Source: Rhodovulum sp.
GTDB taxonomy: Bacteria; Pseudomonadota; Alphaproteobacteria; Rhodobacterales; Rhodobacteraceae
Reading direction: 5' to 3'
Assembly (NCBI GenBank): GCA_002706605.1
Contig: PALT01000034.1
Location: 124,001-188,000, forward strand
Length of the DNA: 64,000 bases
Positions 24,746 to 33,484 of the stretch are shown here, one piece after another. A program made the translations under genes and the position numbers. Numbering within the stretch: the first letter of the stretch is position 1; each line of letters begins with the position of its first letter. The notes under the pieces were generated by a model. That model was not told the DNA's origin, made no database searches, and worked only from the letters and a program-made list of their open reading frames with translations.

Positions 24746-25906
24746 ATGCGAAATCAGATCTGGGCGCTGGCGCTTGCGATGATGGTGGGGGCGATGGGGA
24801 TCAGTATCGCCAACGTGGCCCTGCCCGATATCGCGCGGGCATTCGGGGTAACGGCGCAGGGCGCGAACCGTGTGAGCGTGGTCTATCTGGCGGCGGTCAC
24901 GGTGGCGGCGGTTCTGGTCGGGCGGATCGGCGACCGGTTCGGGCGGGGACGGGTGTTGCGCGCCGCGTTGATTGGCTTTGCGGGCGCGTCGGTTCTGGCC
25001 GCGCTGTCCCCGACGATGGGGGCGTTGATCGCCGCGCGGGCCGTGCAGGGCGTATTCGGCGCGGCGTTGATGGTCCTGAGCGTCGGCTTGGTCCGGCAGG
25101 TATCCGGCCCCGCGCGGTCGGGCCGGATGTTTGGCGCGCTGGGCAGCATGTCGGCCCTTGGCACAGCGGCGGGGCCGGTGATCGGTGGGGTCTTGGTGGA
25201 CATATCGGGCTGGCGCGCGTGTTTCTGGGCGCTGGCGGGGTTGGCGGTCGTCGCGGGCGGGATCGCGCGGATACCGGACGGCGCGTCACCGGTGCGGGGT
25301 GGCCAAGGCGCGCCGCGCGGTCTGTGGGTCGGGTATCTGGCCAATCTGGGCGTGGCGGCGGTGATGATGGGGACATTGGTGGTTGGGCCTTTTTTCCTGA
25401 GCTTTGGTGCGGGGTTAAGCGCGCGCATGGTCGGCATGGTCATGGCGGTCGGGCCCGTGATGTCGATCATCGGCGGTGTCATGGCAGGGCGGGCGGTTGA
25501 TCGGTTTGGCGCGGGACCCGTGGCTCGTGTAGGTCTGTGGTTGGTGGCGGCAGGGTGTTTCACGCTGGCCCTGTTGAGCCCGGTTTGGGGTGTTTTGGGG
25601 TATCTGATCGGGATCGCGGTCCTGACGCCGGGGTATCAATTGTTTCAAGCCGGAAACACCAGCGCGGTGATGTCGCGTGCGCCCGAGGGGGCGCAGGGTG
25701 GTGTTGCCGGCACGCTGGGCGTGGCGCGCAATCTGGGCCTGTTGATCGGGGCATGGGGGTTTGGCGCGCTGTTCACGCACGCCTTGGGCGGGCTTCCTGT
25801 GCAGAGCGCCGGAGCGGGGGAAATCGGCGATGCGGTGCGGGTGGTTTTTCTGGTGGCCTGCGTCTGGATGATCGGGTTGGGGGGGCTGTTGTGGCGACGG
25901 GCGTAG
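24746..25906 (+). CDS. MFS transporter, drug-efflux-like
   Basis: 386 residues from the ATG at 24746 with AAGGAGA seven bases upstream. Twelve hydrophobic helices are present. GRIGDRFGRGRVLRAA is the family loop 2-3 motif, and LGTAAGPVIGGVLVD matches the antiporter motif C of the DHA1/DHA2 drug exporters. It is controlled by the divergent MerR-type gene through the 19-bp-spacer promoter, a pattern of inducible efflux. The substrate is unknown. Its stop codon runs into a Rhodobacterales-type hairpin repeat. Confidence 0.88.
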   Translation: MRNQIWALALAMMVGAMGISIANVALPDIARAFGVTAQGANRVSVVYLAAVTVAAVLVGRIGDRFGRGRVLRAALIGFAGASVLAALSPTMGALIAARAVQGVFGAALMVLSVGLVRQVSGPARSGRMFGALGSMSALGTAAGPVIGGVLVDISGWRACFWALAGLAVVAGGIARIPDGASPVRGGQGAPRGLWVGYLANLGVAAVMMGTLVVGPFFLSFGAGLSARMVGMVMAVGPVMSIIGGVMAGRAVDRFGAGPVARVGLWLVAAGCFTLALLSPVWGVLGYLIGIAVLTPGYQLFQAGNTSAVMSRAPEGAQGGVAGTLGVARNLGLLIGAWGFGALFTHALGGLPVQSAGAGEIGDAVRVVFLVACVWMIGLGGLLWRRA

Positions 25907-25968
25907 GGGGCGCTGCCCCCACGCAGGCGGGGCCTGCGCTCCCCCGGAGTATTTTGGCCAAGATGAAG
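25906..25968. repeat. Hairpin repeat ending in GAGTATTTT-GCCAAGATGAAG
   Basis: Right after the MFS stop come GGGGG, CGCAGGC-GGG-GCCTGCG (perfect 7-bp stem) and CCCCC, followed by GGAGTATTTT and the string GCCAAGATGAAG. The same tail, with one mismatch, occurs at 43697-43718 behind ruvB. From memory, this element is common downstream of genes in Rhodobacteraceae. The hairpin plus TATTTT may act as a terminator here. Confidence 0.65.
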
Positions 25969-26064
25969 CGGAAATGCGGGGTTTTGGCGGGTTTACGCGG
26001 TGCGGCCAGCGGCTTATAAGCGGGCCATGCTTATGGACGCTGCGATCATTATTCGAATTAGCGG

Positions 26065-26095
26065 CCCGGCGCTCTGAAACCTGAGAGCGGCCGGG
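26065..26095 (+). other. Bulged hairpin in ileS leader
   Basis: CCCGGC-GCTCT and AGAGC-G-GCCGGG form an 11-bp stem with one bulged G and an 8-nt loop, 71 bp before the ileS start. No T-run follows. It does not show the T-box pattern used by Gram-positive bacteria. Possible translational or stability element; role unknown. The rest of the 259-bp gap after the repeat shows no gene. Confidence 0.4.
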
Positions 26096-26165
26096 AAAAG
26101 GCGCATGTGTTTCGCGCCGTCCATCACCCCCTATGCGATATTTCGATCTTGAGGATCACGGATCA

Positions 26166-29069
26166 ATGTGCGCCGATACGCCCGAATACAAAGACACCCT
26201 GAACCTGCCCGAAACCGATTTCCCGATGCGTGCGGGATTGCCCAAGCGTGAGCCCGAGTGGCTGGCCCGTTGGGAGCGGATCGGGGTCTATGACAAACTG
26301 CGGGAAAAAGAGGGGCGGGTGCCCTTTGTCCTGCATGATGGACCGCCCTATGCGAACGGGCATTTGCACATTGGTCATGCGCTGAACAAGGTGCTGAAGG
26401 ATTTCATCGTGCGCTCGCAGCAGATGCTGGGCAAGGATGCGCGCTATATCCCCGGGTGGGATTGTCACGGTCTGCCGATCGAGTGGAAGATCGAGGAGCA
26501 ATACCGCAAGAAGGGCAAGAACAAGGATGACGTTCCGGTCATCGATTTCCGTCAGGAATGCCGCAAGTTCGCCGAAGGTTGGGTTGATATCCAGCGCGAT
26601 GAGTTCAAGCGCTTGGGTGTCACCGGCAACTGGGCCGATCCGTATTTGACGATGGCCTATCACGCCGAGGCGGTGATTGCCGATGAGTTCATGAAGTTCC
26701 TGATGAACGGGACGCTGTATCAGGGGTCCAAACCCGTGATGTGGTCGCCGGTTGAAAAGACCGCGCTGGCCGAGGCGGAGATCGAGTATCACGATCACAA
26801 GTCGCATACGATCTGGGTGCCGTTCCGTGTTGTATCGGGGGCCGAGGGCGATCTGGCCGGTGCGCGCGTTGTGATCTGGACCACCACGCCGTGGACGATC
26901 CCGTCGAACAAGGCTGTCGCCTATAACCCCAAGATTGCCTATGGCCTGTACCGTGTTGAGGCGACCGAGGAAGAGAGCTGGACCAATGCCGGTGATCTTT
27001 ATGTGTTTGCAGATGCGCTGGCCGAGGATGCGCTGGGCAAATCGCGTGTGACCGAGTTCGCCCGCCTGCGCGATGTGACGGGGGATGAGTTGGGCGCGCT
27101 GACCCTTAGCCACCCGTTTGCCGGTATCGAGGGTGCCGACGGGTTCTGGGACTATGAGGTGCCGATGATCGATGGCGATCACGTCACCGATGATGCGGGC
27201 ACGGGGTTTGTGCACACCGCGCCGTCCCATGGTGTTGACGACTATGAATGTTTCGTCAAACGCAACTGGCTGACGCGAATGACCCATAACGTGGGCGAAG
27301 AATCCGAGTTCCTGCCGCATGTGCCGTTCTTTGCCGGTCTGCAGGTGTTTGACCGCAAGGGCAAAGAGGGCAAGGCGAACAACGCGGTGATTGCCAAGCT
27401 GGTCGAGGCCGGTGGTATCATTGCCCGTGGTCGCGTGACGCACAGCTATCCGCATTCGTGGCGCTCGAAGGCGCCGGTGATCTTCCGCAACACGCCGCAG
27501 TGGTTTGCCGCGATCGACGCCAAGCTGGACGATGGCATGGGTGATCTGGGCGATACGATCCGTGGGCGTGCGCTGCGTTCCATCGACGAGCTGGTGGAAT
27601 GGCATCCGAAAACGGGGCGCAATCGTCTCTATTCGATGATCGAGGCGCGGCCCGACTGGGTTCTGTCGCGTCAGCGCGCGTGGGGTGTGCCCCTGACCTG
27701 TTTCACCAAGAAGGACACCTTGCCGACCGACGCGGATTTCCTGTTGCGCAATGCCGAGGTGAACGCCCGTATCACCGCCGCCTTTGAAGAGCACGGCGCG
27801 GATGTCTGGTACACCGATGGGTTCAAGGCGCAGGTTCTGGACGGGATCGCGAACCCCGATGACTATGATCAGGTGTTCGACGTTCTGGACGTGTGGTTTG
27901 ATTCCGGTTCGACCCACGCCTTTGTTCTGCGCGACCGCGCGGATGGGGCACCGGACGGGATTGCCGATGTGTATCTGGAAGGGACCGACCAGCACCGTGG
28001 CTGGTTCCACAGCAGCCTGTTGCAGGCCTGTGGCACCAAGGGCCGCGCGCCCTACCGCAATGTGGTGACGCACGGGTTCACCTTGGACGAGAAGGGCATG
28101 AAGATGTCTAAGTCCTTGGGCAACACCATCGTACCCGAGCAGATCGTCAAACAATACGGGGCCGATATCGCCCGTCTGTGGGTGGCGCAGGCCGACTATA
28201 GCGCGGATCAGCGGATCGGGCCGGAGATCCTGAAAGGGGTTGCAGACAGCTATCGCCGTTTGCGCAACTCGATGCGGTTTATCCTTGGCAACCTTGCGGG
28301 CTTTGACGACAGCGCGCGGGTCGAGCCGGCCGATATGCCCGAGCTGGAGCGTTGGGTTCTGCACCGTCTGGCCCAACTCGATCACAAGATGCGCACGGGC
28401 TATGACGCGTTCGATTTCCAAGGCGTGTTCCAAGCGCTGTTCAACTTTTGCACGGTTGATCTGTCGTCCTTCTATTTTGATGTGCGCAAGGACGTTCTGT
28501 ATTGTGATGGCGATGACAGTCTTGAACGCCGTTCGGCGCAGACGGTTCTGGACATCCTGTTCCACCGTCTGACCACGTGGTTGGCCCCCATTCTGGTGTT
28601 CACGATGGAGGAAATCTGGCTGGAGCGGTTCCCGGGTGACGACAGTTCGGTCCATCTGGTGGATATTCCTGCGACTCCCGCAGATTGGCTGGACGAACCT
28701 CTGGCCGCGAAATGGGCGGTTGTGCGTCATTCGCGCCGCGCCGTGACGGCGGCCTTGGAGGTGCAGCGGACCGAGAAGGTGATCGGGGCCTCTCTGGAAG
28801 CGGCGCCGGTTGTGCATGTGCGCGACGCTGAGGTGTTGGACATCCTGAAATCCGTCGCGTTTGAGGATGTCTGTATCACCTCGGCCCTGACCCTGACCGG
28901 TGATCCCAGCCCGAATGAGGCGTTCCGCCTGCCCGAGGTGGATGGAATCGGCGTCGTATTCGAAAAGGCCGAGGGTGAGAAATGTCAGCGGTGTTGGAAA
29001 ATCCAACCCGATGTCGGCACCCATGCCCATCCAGACACCTGTGCGCGGTGTAACGACGCGCTGGGCTGA
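26166..29069 (+). CDS. ileS: Isoleucyl-tRNA synthetase
   Basis: 967 residues from the ATG at 26166; the family N-terminus begins at CADTPEYKDTLNLPETDFPM, and the extra 11 codons upstream are not conserved. Class I signatures HIGH (residues 68-71) and KMSKS (646-650) are intact. The CP1 editing domain (VVIWTTTPWTIPSNKAVAY, TGFVHTAPSHGVDDYE) is present. A C-terminal zinc module has CQRCW and, after a spacer, CARC. It charges tRNA-Ile. It is a single-gene unit ended by a strong terminator shared with the convergent peroxidase gene. Confidence 0.97.
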   Translation: MCADTPEYKDTLNLPETDFPMRAGLPKREPEWLARWERIGVYDKLREKEGRVPFVLHDGPPYANGHLHIGHALNKVLKDFIVRSQQMLGKDARYIPGWDCHGLPIEWKIEEQYRKKGKNKDDVPVIDFRQECRKFAEGWVDIQRDEFKRLGVTGNWADPYLTMAYHAEAVIADEFMKFLMNGTLYQGSKPVMWSPVEKTALAEAEIEYHDHKSHTIWVPFRVVSGAEGDLAGARVVIWTTTPWTIPSNKAVAYNPKIAYGLYRVEATEEESWTNAGDLYVFADALAEDALGKSRVTEFARLRDVTGDELGALTLSHPFAGIEGADGFWDYEVPMIDGDHVTDDAGTGFVHTAPSHGVDDYECFVKRNWLTRMTHNVGEESEFLPHVPFFAGLQVFDRKGKEGKANNAVIAKLVEAGGIIARGRVTHSYPHSWRSKAPVIFRNTPQWFAAIDAKLDDGMGDLGDTIRGRALRSIDELVEWHPKTGRNRLYSMIEARPDWVLSRQRAWGVPLTCFTKKDTLPTDADFLLRNAEVNARITAAFEEHGADVWYTDGFKAQVLDGIANPDDYDQVFDVLDVWFDSGSTHAFVLRDRADGAPDGIADVYLEGTDQHRGWFHSSLLQACGTKGRAPYRNVVTHGFTLDEKGMKMSKSLGNTIVPEQIVKQYGADIARLWVAQADYSADQRIGPEILKGVADSYRRLRNSMRFILGNLAGFDDSARVEPADMPELERWVLHRLAQLDHKMRTGYDAFDFQGVFQALFNFCTVDLSSFYFDVRKDVLYCDGDDSLERRSAQTVLDILFHRLTTWLAPILVFTMEEIWLERFPGDDSSVHLVDIPATPADWLDEPLAAKWAVVRHSRRAVTAALEVQRTEKVIGASLEAAPVVHVRDAEVLDILKSVAFEDVCITSALTLTGDPSPNEAFRLPEVDGIGVVFEKAEGEKCQRCWKIQPDVGTHAHPDTCARCNDALG

Positions 29070-29096
29070 ACCCGCGCCGCAGGGTTATCAAAATGA

Positions 29097-29130
29097 ATGG
29101 GCCGGTCTTGCGACCGGCCCATACTGTTTT
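29097..29130. terminator. Bidirectional terminator between ileS and peroxidase gene
   Basis: A perfect 11-bp stem ATGGGCCGGTC/GACCGGCCCAT with loop TTGC is followed by ACTGTTTT on the plus strand and TCATTTTG on the minus strand. It ends both convergent genes. Confidence 0.85.
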
Positions 29131-29134
29131 AGCG

Positions 29135-30187
29135 TTATTGGGCGAGGACCTCACCCGAGGGGCGCGGGGTGGTTGCCGTTTCCGCGGGCAGAACGGGGTA
29201 GGTGACGTCGGGCAGGGTGCCGGTCAGGCTGTGGAGGAAGGCGACGATTTGATCGGCGCTCTGGTCGTCCAGTTCTTCGCCCAGCTGGCTTTCGGCCATG
29301 ATTTGCACCGCGACCTTAAGATCCCAGACCTTACCCGAGTGGAAATAGGGGGCAGTCAGGGCGACGTTGCGCAAGGGCGCGGCGCGGAAGACGTATTCGT
29401 CGCTGGCGGTTTCGGTGACGGCAAAGCGGCCTTTGTCCCCGACGGGCAGGACATCGGCGCCCGGTTTTTCGATCAGGCCGAAGGGGTAATAGCCATGCCC
29501 GCCGACGTTGACGTCCGAATGACACGCGGCACAGCCCAGATCGACGAATTGTTCCAGACCCGCGCGTTGATCGGCGTCCAATGCCGCGTCATCGCCGTTT
29601 AGCCATGCGTCAAACGGGGCGGGGGTGATCAGGGTTGCCTCGAACGCCTCAATCGCCTTGGCAAAGTTGTCAAAGCTGACCGGCGTGGGATCGTCGCCAA
29701 ACGCCTCGGCGAACCATTCCACGTATTGCGGCATGGAGTTCAGCGTCGCGAGGACGTTTTCCGGTGTATTCGCCATTTCGACGCCCGCCTGAACCGGGCC
29801 TTTGGCCTGTTCGGCGAGGTCGGCGGCGCGACCATCCCAGAACTGTGCCTCGTTAAAGACCGAGTTCAGAGCGGTGGGCGCGTTGCGCGGGCCACGCTGC
29901 CAGCCATGCCCGATCGAGGTCTCTAGGTTGTCATCGCCCCCCGTTGCCAGATTGTGGCACGAGTTACACGAAAACACGCCCGATGCAGACATGCGCGGAT
30001 CAAAGAACAGCGCTTTGCCCAGTTCGATTTTGGCGGGCGTGATCGGGTTGTCGGACACCGCAGGCACGGTGGACGGCAGGGGGCGAAAGATGTCGAGGGC
30101 CACATCGCGCAGGTCGTCGGCCTGTGCGGTGGTGGCCAATAAAACGGTGCCGATCGTTAACAGGGGAACGCGGACAAGGGGGTGCAT
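29135..30187 (-). CDS. Di-haem cytochrome c peroxidase (CcpA/MauG family)
   Basis: 350 residues from the ATG at 30187, preceded by GGAGAG; a signal peptide ends about residue 23 (TTAQA). Two CxxCH haem sites are present: CNSCH near residue 75 and CAACH near residue 223. The KIELGKALFFDPRMS block is typical of bacterial cytochrome c peroxidases, which reduce periplasmic hydrogen peroxide with electrons from cytochrome c. A perfect FNR-type box lies about 90 bp upstream of the start codon, in line with induction at low oxygen. MauG-like activity is less likely without amine dehydrogenase genes. Confidence 0.9.
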   Translation of the reverse strand: MHPLVRVPLLTIGTVLLATTAQADDLRDVALDIFRPLPSTVPAVSDNPITPAKIELGKALFFDPRMSASGVFSCNSCHNLATGGDDNLETSIGHGWQRGPRNAPTALNSVFNEAQFWDGRAADLAEQAKGPVQAGVEMANTPENVLATLNSMPQYVEWFAEAFGDDPTPVSFDNFAKAIEAFEATLITPAPFDAWLNGDDAALDADQRAGLEQFVDLGCAACHSDVNVGGHGYYPFGLIEKPGADVLPVGDKGRFAVTETASDEYVFRAAPLRNVALTAPYFHSGKVWDLKVAVQIMAESQLGEELDDQSADQIVAFLHSLTGTLPDVTYPVLPAETATTPRPSGEVLAQ

Positions 30188-30273
30188 GATGCTCTCCGTC
30201 GCTATGTGGAAACCTGCGCCGTTCCGAACGAACGGACGCGGGGGCAAGGTTTCACGACGGGTGTGCTAAGCGC

Positions 30274-30287
30274 TTGATTTGGATCAA
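30274..30287. promoter_or_regulatory. FNR/FnrL-type box upstream of cytochrome c peroxidase
   Basis: TTGAT-TTGG-ATCAA is a perfect match to the FNR consensus TTGAT-N4-ATCAA. It lies between the peroxidase start (30187) and the stop of the phosphatidylcholine synthase gene, about 90 bp upstream of the peroxidase coding start. Oxygen control of ccp genes by FNR-family regulators is known in related bacteria. Confidence 0.75.
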
Positions 30288-30306
30288 GCTTCTCAGTCTC
30301 GTGAAC

Positions 30307-31020
30307 TCACTTTGGTGTGACGTTCGCGGGGCTGCGCTCGGGGATGATCTGTTGCGCGATGCCCGCGCCCAGCAGGTAGATCGAGGTCACGATCAGGCCC
30401 GTATGCGCCCAGGATTGCGGGTGGAAATTCACCCATGCGGCCCAGCCCGCGAACCCCGTCCATGCAAGGGCAACGGGTAAGGACACCGCGCGCCAACGTC
30501 GCGTGCGCACGGGGTGGATGAATTTCAGCGGGGTGAACATGGCGATGGTCAGCACCACCACGATGCCCAGCGTCACCCAGAATCCCGGCTGAATCGCAAA
30601 GAGCACCAGAATGACCATGTTCCAGCAGCCCGGAAAGCCCGCAAAGGAGTTGTCCTTGGTCTTCATCCGTGTGTCGGCGAAATAGATCACGCTGCTAAAG
30701 GTGATCAAGATGATCGCCAGCCAGCCGGTCCACCCCGGCAACAGGCCCGATTTGAACAGGGCAAAGGCGGGGATGAACACATAGGTCAGATAATCGATGA
30801 TCAGGTCCATCAACACGCCGTCAATCACTGCGGCATGGGTTTTGACGTCATAGCGGCGCGCCAGTGGGCCGTCGATGCCGTCGACCACAAAGGCCACGAC
30901 CAGCCATAGGAACATCAGGGCCCAGTTTGCCTCGGCCGCAGCCAGCATCGAGAGCATGGCGAAAACGGCACCGGTGGCGGTGAACAGATGGACGGACAGG
31001 GCACGGTACTTTGCAATCAT
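30307..31020 (-). CDS. pcs: Phosphatidylcholine synthase
   Basis: 237 residues, eight hydrophobic helices. The CDP-alcohol phosphotransferase motif is clear: DGIDGPLARR then about eight residues to DGVLMDLIID, giving the four metal-binding aspartates (about residues 47-81). The pattern FADTRMKTKDNSFAGFPGCW is typical of bacterial Pcs, which condenses CDP-diacylglycerol with choline in one step. This fits the phosphatidylcholine-containing membranes of Rhodobacteraceae. The gene is followed by the FNR box of the downstream peroxidase gene. Confidence 0.92.
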   Translation of the reverse strand: MIAKYRALSVHLFTATGAVFAMLSMLAAAEANWALMFLWLVVAFVVDGIDGPLARRYDVKTHAAVIDGVLMDLIIDYLTYVFIPAFALFKSGLLPGWTGWLAIILITFSSVIYFADTRMKTKDNSFAGFPGCWNMVILVLFAIQPGFWVTLGIVVVLTIAMFTPLKFIHPVRTRRWRAVSLPVALAWTGFAGWAAWVNFHPQSWAHTGLIVTSIYLLGAGIAQQIIPERSPANVTPK

Positions 31021-31078
31021 GCCCCGATATGACGTAAACGGACGTGCGTTTCAAATGCCGGATGCGTGTACGTCAAAT

Positions 31079-31113
31079 AAATATCGCCCCGCCGGTCGGG
31101 TGACAGGCGGGGC
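31079..31113 (-). terminator. Terminator after cytochrome P460-like gene
   Basis: An 8-bp perfect stem GCCCCGCC/GGCGGGGC with a 12-nt loop, read on the minus strand, is followed by GATATTTATTT. It lies 8 bp past the P460-like stop codon. The T-rich tail is interrupted, so efficiency is uncertain. Confidence 0.6.
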
Positions 31114-31120
31114 AGGTAGG

Positions 31121-31714
31121 TCAACCGGGGGCGCCGATGCGCACCTCTTCCAGAGGATAGCCAAGAGCGTCCTGATCCTCATACGCGACGTGGCAGTCAT
31201 GGCAGAACTGTTGCGAGACGTTCATGACCTTGCCGTTGGGTTGCACCCCGGCGTAGAGCCAGTCGCCGAACTCGGGCGCGCCGCCCGCGTCCAGTTTCGT
31301 CATGATGAACAGCGGACCGACCGAGGCCTTGCCGCCCTTGCCGATCTGGATGCTTTCCTTGGCGATGACGGAACCGGCGGGCATATGGACGCCTTCGGTT
31401 GCGAATTTCAGGTATTCCTCGGCGCCGATGTCGTTGACGAAGGTGTTCAGGAACCGTTCGCCATGGATGCCGGGCAGGGCCGGGCGCGTCGCGGTCGGGG
31501 CCCAATCGCGAAACACGCTGCCGACCTCATGGCCTTCTTTCGCGTATCCGGCGGCCATTTCGTCCTTGATACAGTCATAGAGCGCATGCACGCCGGCATC
31601 GTCCAGATCAAACGGATCGCCCGCAACGATACAAGTGTTTGCGGCAGCGGCGGGTGTGACGGTGAACCCCGTGGCGGCCACGGCCAGAGCACCCAAAGTC
31701 AGGTGGATTTTCAT
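31121..31714 (-). CDS. Cytochrome P460 family protein
   Basis: 197 residues from the ATG at 31714, with AAGGGA upstream; the frame's earlier ATG lacks a signal peptide at its start. A Sec signal ends around residue 24 (AAA). One c-type haem motif CHDCH lies near the C-terminus in the phrase QQFCHDCHVAYEDQD, the position used by cytochrome P460-type and related cytochrome c' beta proteins. P460 proteins bind haem with an extra lysine cross-link and handle hydroxylamine or nitric oxide; many family members are uncharacterised. It is a single gene between xerC and pcs. Confidence 0.75.
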   Translation of the reverse strand: MKIHLTLGALAVAATGFTVTPAAAANTCIVAGDPFDLDDAGVHALYDCIKDEMAAGYAKEGHEVGSVFRDWAPTATRPALPGIHGERFLNTFVNDIGAEEYLKFATEGVHMPAGSVIAKESIQIGKGGKASVGPLFIMTKLDAGGAPEFGDWLYAGVQPNGKVMNVSQQFCHDCHVAYEDQDALGYPLEEVRIGAPG

Positions 31715-31798
31715 GATATGTCCCTTCTCCCTAAGTGCGGACAGGATCGCCGCAGCCGCGATTCCGGGGAAATAAAGACGAAACAAGAAAACGTGAGG

Positions 31799-32734
31799 TT
31801 AACCACGGGCCTTGGGGTGGGCCTTTTCATAGGCGGACATCAGATGCGCCGCATCGACCGCCGTATAGGCCTGTGTGGTGGACAGCGACGCATGCCCCAA
31901 CAGTTCCTGGATAGACCGCAAATCGCCCCCGGCGGCCAACAGATGCGTGGCAAAGCTGTGGCGCATGGCGTGGGGGGTGACGCTGCTGGGTAGGCCCAGT
32001 TGGTGGCGCACGTCCTCAATCACCTTGGAGATCAGGCGCGGGTTCAACGGCCCGCCGCGTATCCCGCGAAACAGGGGCTCATCCGGGGTCAGTTTATAGG
32101 GGCACTGGTTCACGTAATCGGCGACGGCGGCGCGGGCGGCGGGGATCACGGGGACGATCCGCTCCTTGTCGCCCTTGCCGCGAATGCGCAGAACCTCATC
32201 CAGTTGCGCGTGCCGTCCCGTCAGCGAGAGCGCCTCGGAAATCCGCAGGCCGCAACCGTACAATAGGGTCACAACCGCCGTATCCCGCGCGGCGACCCAT
32301 GGGCGCTCGGCCTGAACCTCGACGCGGTCGATCACGGCGCGGGCGGCGTCCTCGGTCAACGGGCGGGGCAGTTTGCGTTGGAATTTCGGCGCGCGCGTGG
32401 ACAAAACCGGCGTCACATCCGCGCCGGTTTCCCGCGACAGCCATTTGTAAAAAGTCTTAACGGCAGACAGCGCGCGGGCAAGTGAGCGTGACGATAGCCC
32501 CCGCGTGCGTTCATGCGCCATCCATGCCCGCATGTCGCGCAGGGTGATGCGGGACAGACGGGCAGATGAAATCGCCTCACCCGTATGGGGGACGATAAAG
32601 GCGAAAAACGCCAATAAATCGGTGCGATAGGCAGATAGGGTGTTGTCCGCGCGCCCACTGATGGCGCGTTCATAGGTCAGCCAACGATCCAGCAGATCGC
32701 CCGCGGCGGTGTCAGGCAGGTCGCCCGCCGTCAC
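31799..32734 (-). CDS. xerC: Tyrosine recombinase XerC
   Basis: 311 residues. The catalytic set is complete: Arg164 (CGLRISEAL), Lys187 or 190 region (RGKGDKER), His255 and Arg258 (PHAMRHSF), His281 (LLGHASLS) and Tyr290 (TQAYT). With XerD it resolves chromosome dimers at dif. The start overlaps the end of the DUF484 gene by 4 bp. The block priA, transaldolase, DUF484, xerC is a familiar arrangement in this bacterial group (from memory), and no integron or phage genes are near, so this is the housekeeping recombinase. Confidence 0.92.
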   Translation of the reverse strand: MTAGDLPDTAAGDLLDRWLTYERAISGRADNTLSAYRTDLLAFFAFIVPHTGEAISSARLSRITLRDMRAWMAHERTRGLSSRSLARALSAVKTFYKWLSRETGADVTPVLSTRAPKFQRKLPRPLTEDAARAVIDRVEVQAERPWVAARDTAVVTLLYGCGLRISEALSLTGRHAQLDEVLRIRGKGDKERIVPVIPAARAAVADYVNQCPYKLTPDEPLFRGIRGGPLNPRLISKVIEDVRHQLGLPSSVTPHAMRHSFATHLLAAGGDLRSIQELLGHASLSTTQAYTAVDAAHLMSAYEKAHPKARG

Positions 32735-33438
32735 GACAACCAGCGGCGCATCGCGCGCTCAAACGTGCCCGCAAAAAACGTCAGCAGATCGGTCCCCTGA
32801 CTGGGCGCGAATTGATGCGGATCCTCGGACCCCATCGCCAACAGACCGGGCAAACGACCCTCGCCAAGGTTCAGTTTCAACAGGGCCTCGGATTGGACCC
32901 AGTCGCTCTCGGTGCCGTAGAGGATGCTGTCCTCGGGCACGGCTTGGCGCAGGGTGACATCGCGCGGGGTGCCGGAACGTCCACGCGCGATGTAATCATC
33001 AATGAACCCCGGCTTTTCGACGATCAAAACCTCGTTCAGCTTGGACAGGGCACTGTCCGAACCGTCGCCCTTGGTTTCCAGCACAAGCTTGATGCAATCG
33101 ACCCGCAGGATGCCCGCGACCCCCGTGGCCAGATTGGTCAGGAAGGTCGCGAAATCCGTGGGTTCCAGCATCGACAGAACCGCGCGATGCACCTGATTGG
33201 TGCCCGCCAGATTGTCATAGGCCGCCGCGATGACCGAGCGATGGGTGTCTTCCAGCCGTTCAAGACGGGCCTCAAGACGTTCCATCGCCACACCGCGCAG
33301 GTCGACAATATTGGCGCCCAAACGTTTCTCGTTCGCGGCGATCAGCGCCCGCATCAGATCGTGATCCTCTAGAATCACGTTGGGATCGGCGATGATTTTG
33401 TCGCGCAGATTGCGTTCGGTCAGGGCGGTTCCGCTCAT
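32731..33438 (-). CDS. DUF484 family protein
   Basis: 235 residues. N-terminal helices (LRDKIIADPNVILEDHDLMRAL) and a coiled segment (VAMERLEARLERLEDTHRSV) are followed by a GAF-like C-terminal half ending in LLTFFAGTFERAMRRWL. DUF484 genes commonly sit immediately upstream of xerC, as here (4-bp overlap), in both gamma- and alphaproteobacteria. Biochemical function is unknown. No signal peptide or membrane helix is seen. Confidence 0.88.
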   Translation of the reverse strand: MSGTALTERNLRDKIIADPNVILEDHDLMRALIAANEKRLGANIVDLRGVAMERLEARLERLEDTHRSVIAAAYDNLAGTNQVHRAVLSMLEPTDFATFLTNLATGVAGILRVDCIKLVLETKGDGSDSALSKLNEVLIVEKPGFIDDYIARGRSGTPRDVTLRQAVPEDSILYGTESDWVQSEALLKLNLGEGRLPGLLAMGSEDPHQFAPSQGTDLLTFFAGTFERAMRRWLS

Positions 33439-33484
33439 GCTCGGGCCTTGGTTTTTTTGTCGTTAGCCAGAGGTTACACCAAGT

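Noticed and set aside
26163-29030. Minus-strand open frame of 955 codons
   Set aside because: It covers ileS in antisense and has the same biased composition, no ribosome-binding site and no recognisable domain.
31799-32734. XerC-like integrase as sign of a mobile element
   Set aside because: The neighbours (DUF484, transaldolase, priA) form the usual housekeeping context and there are no attachment repeats or phage genes.
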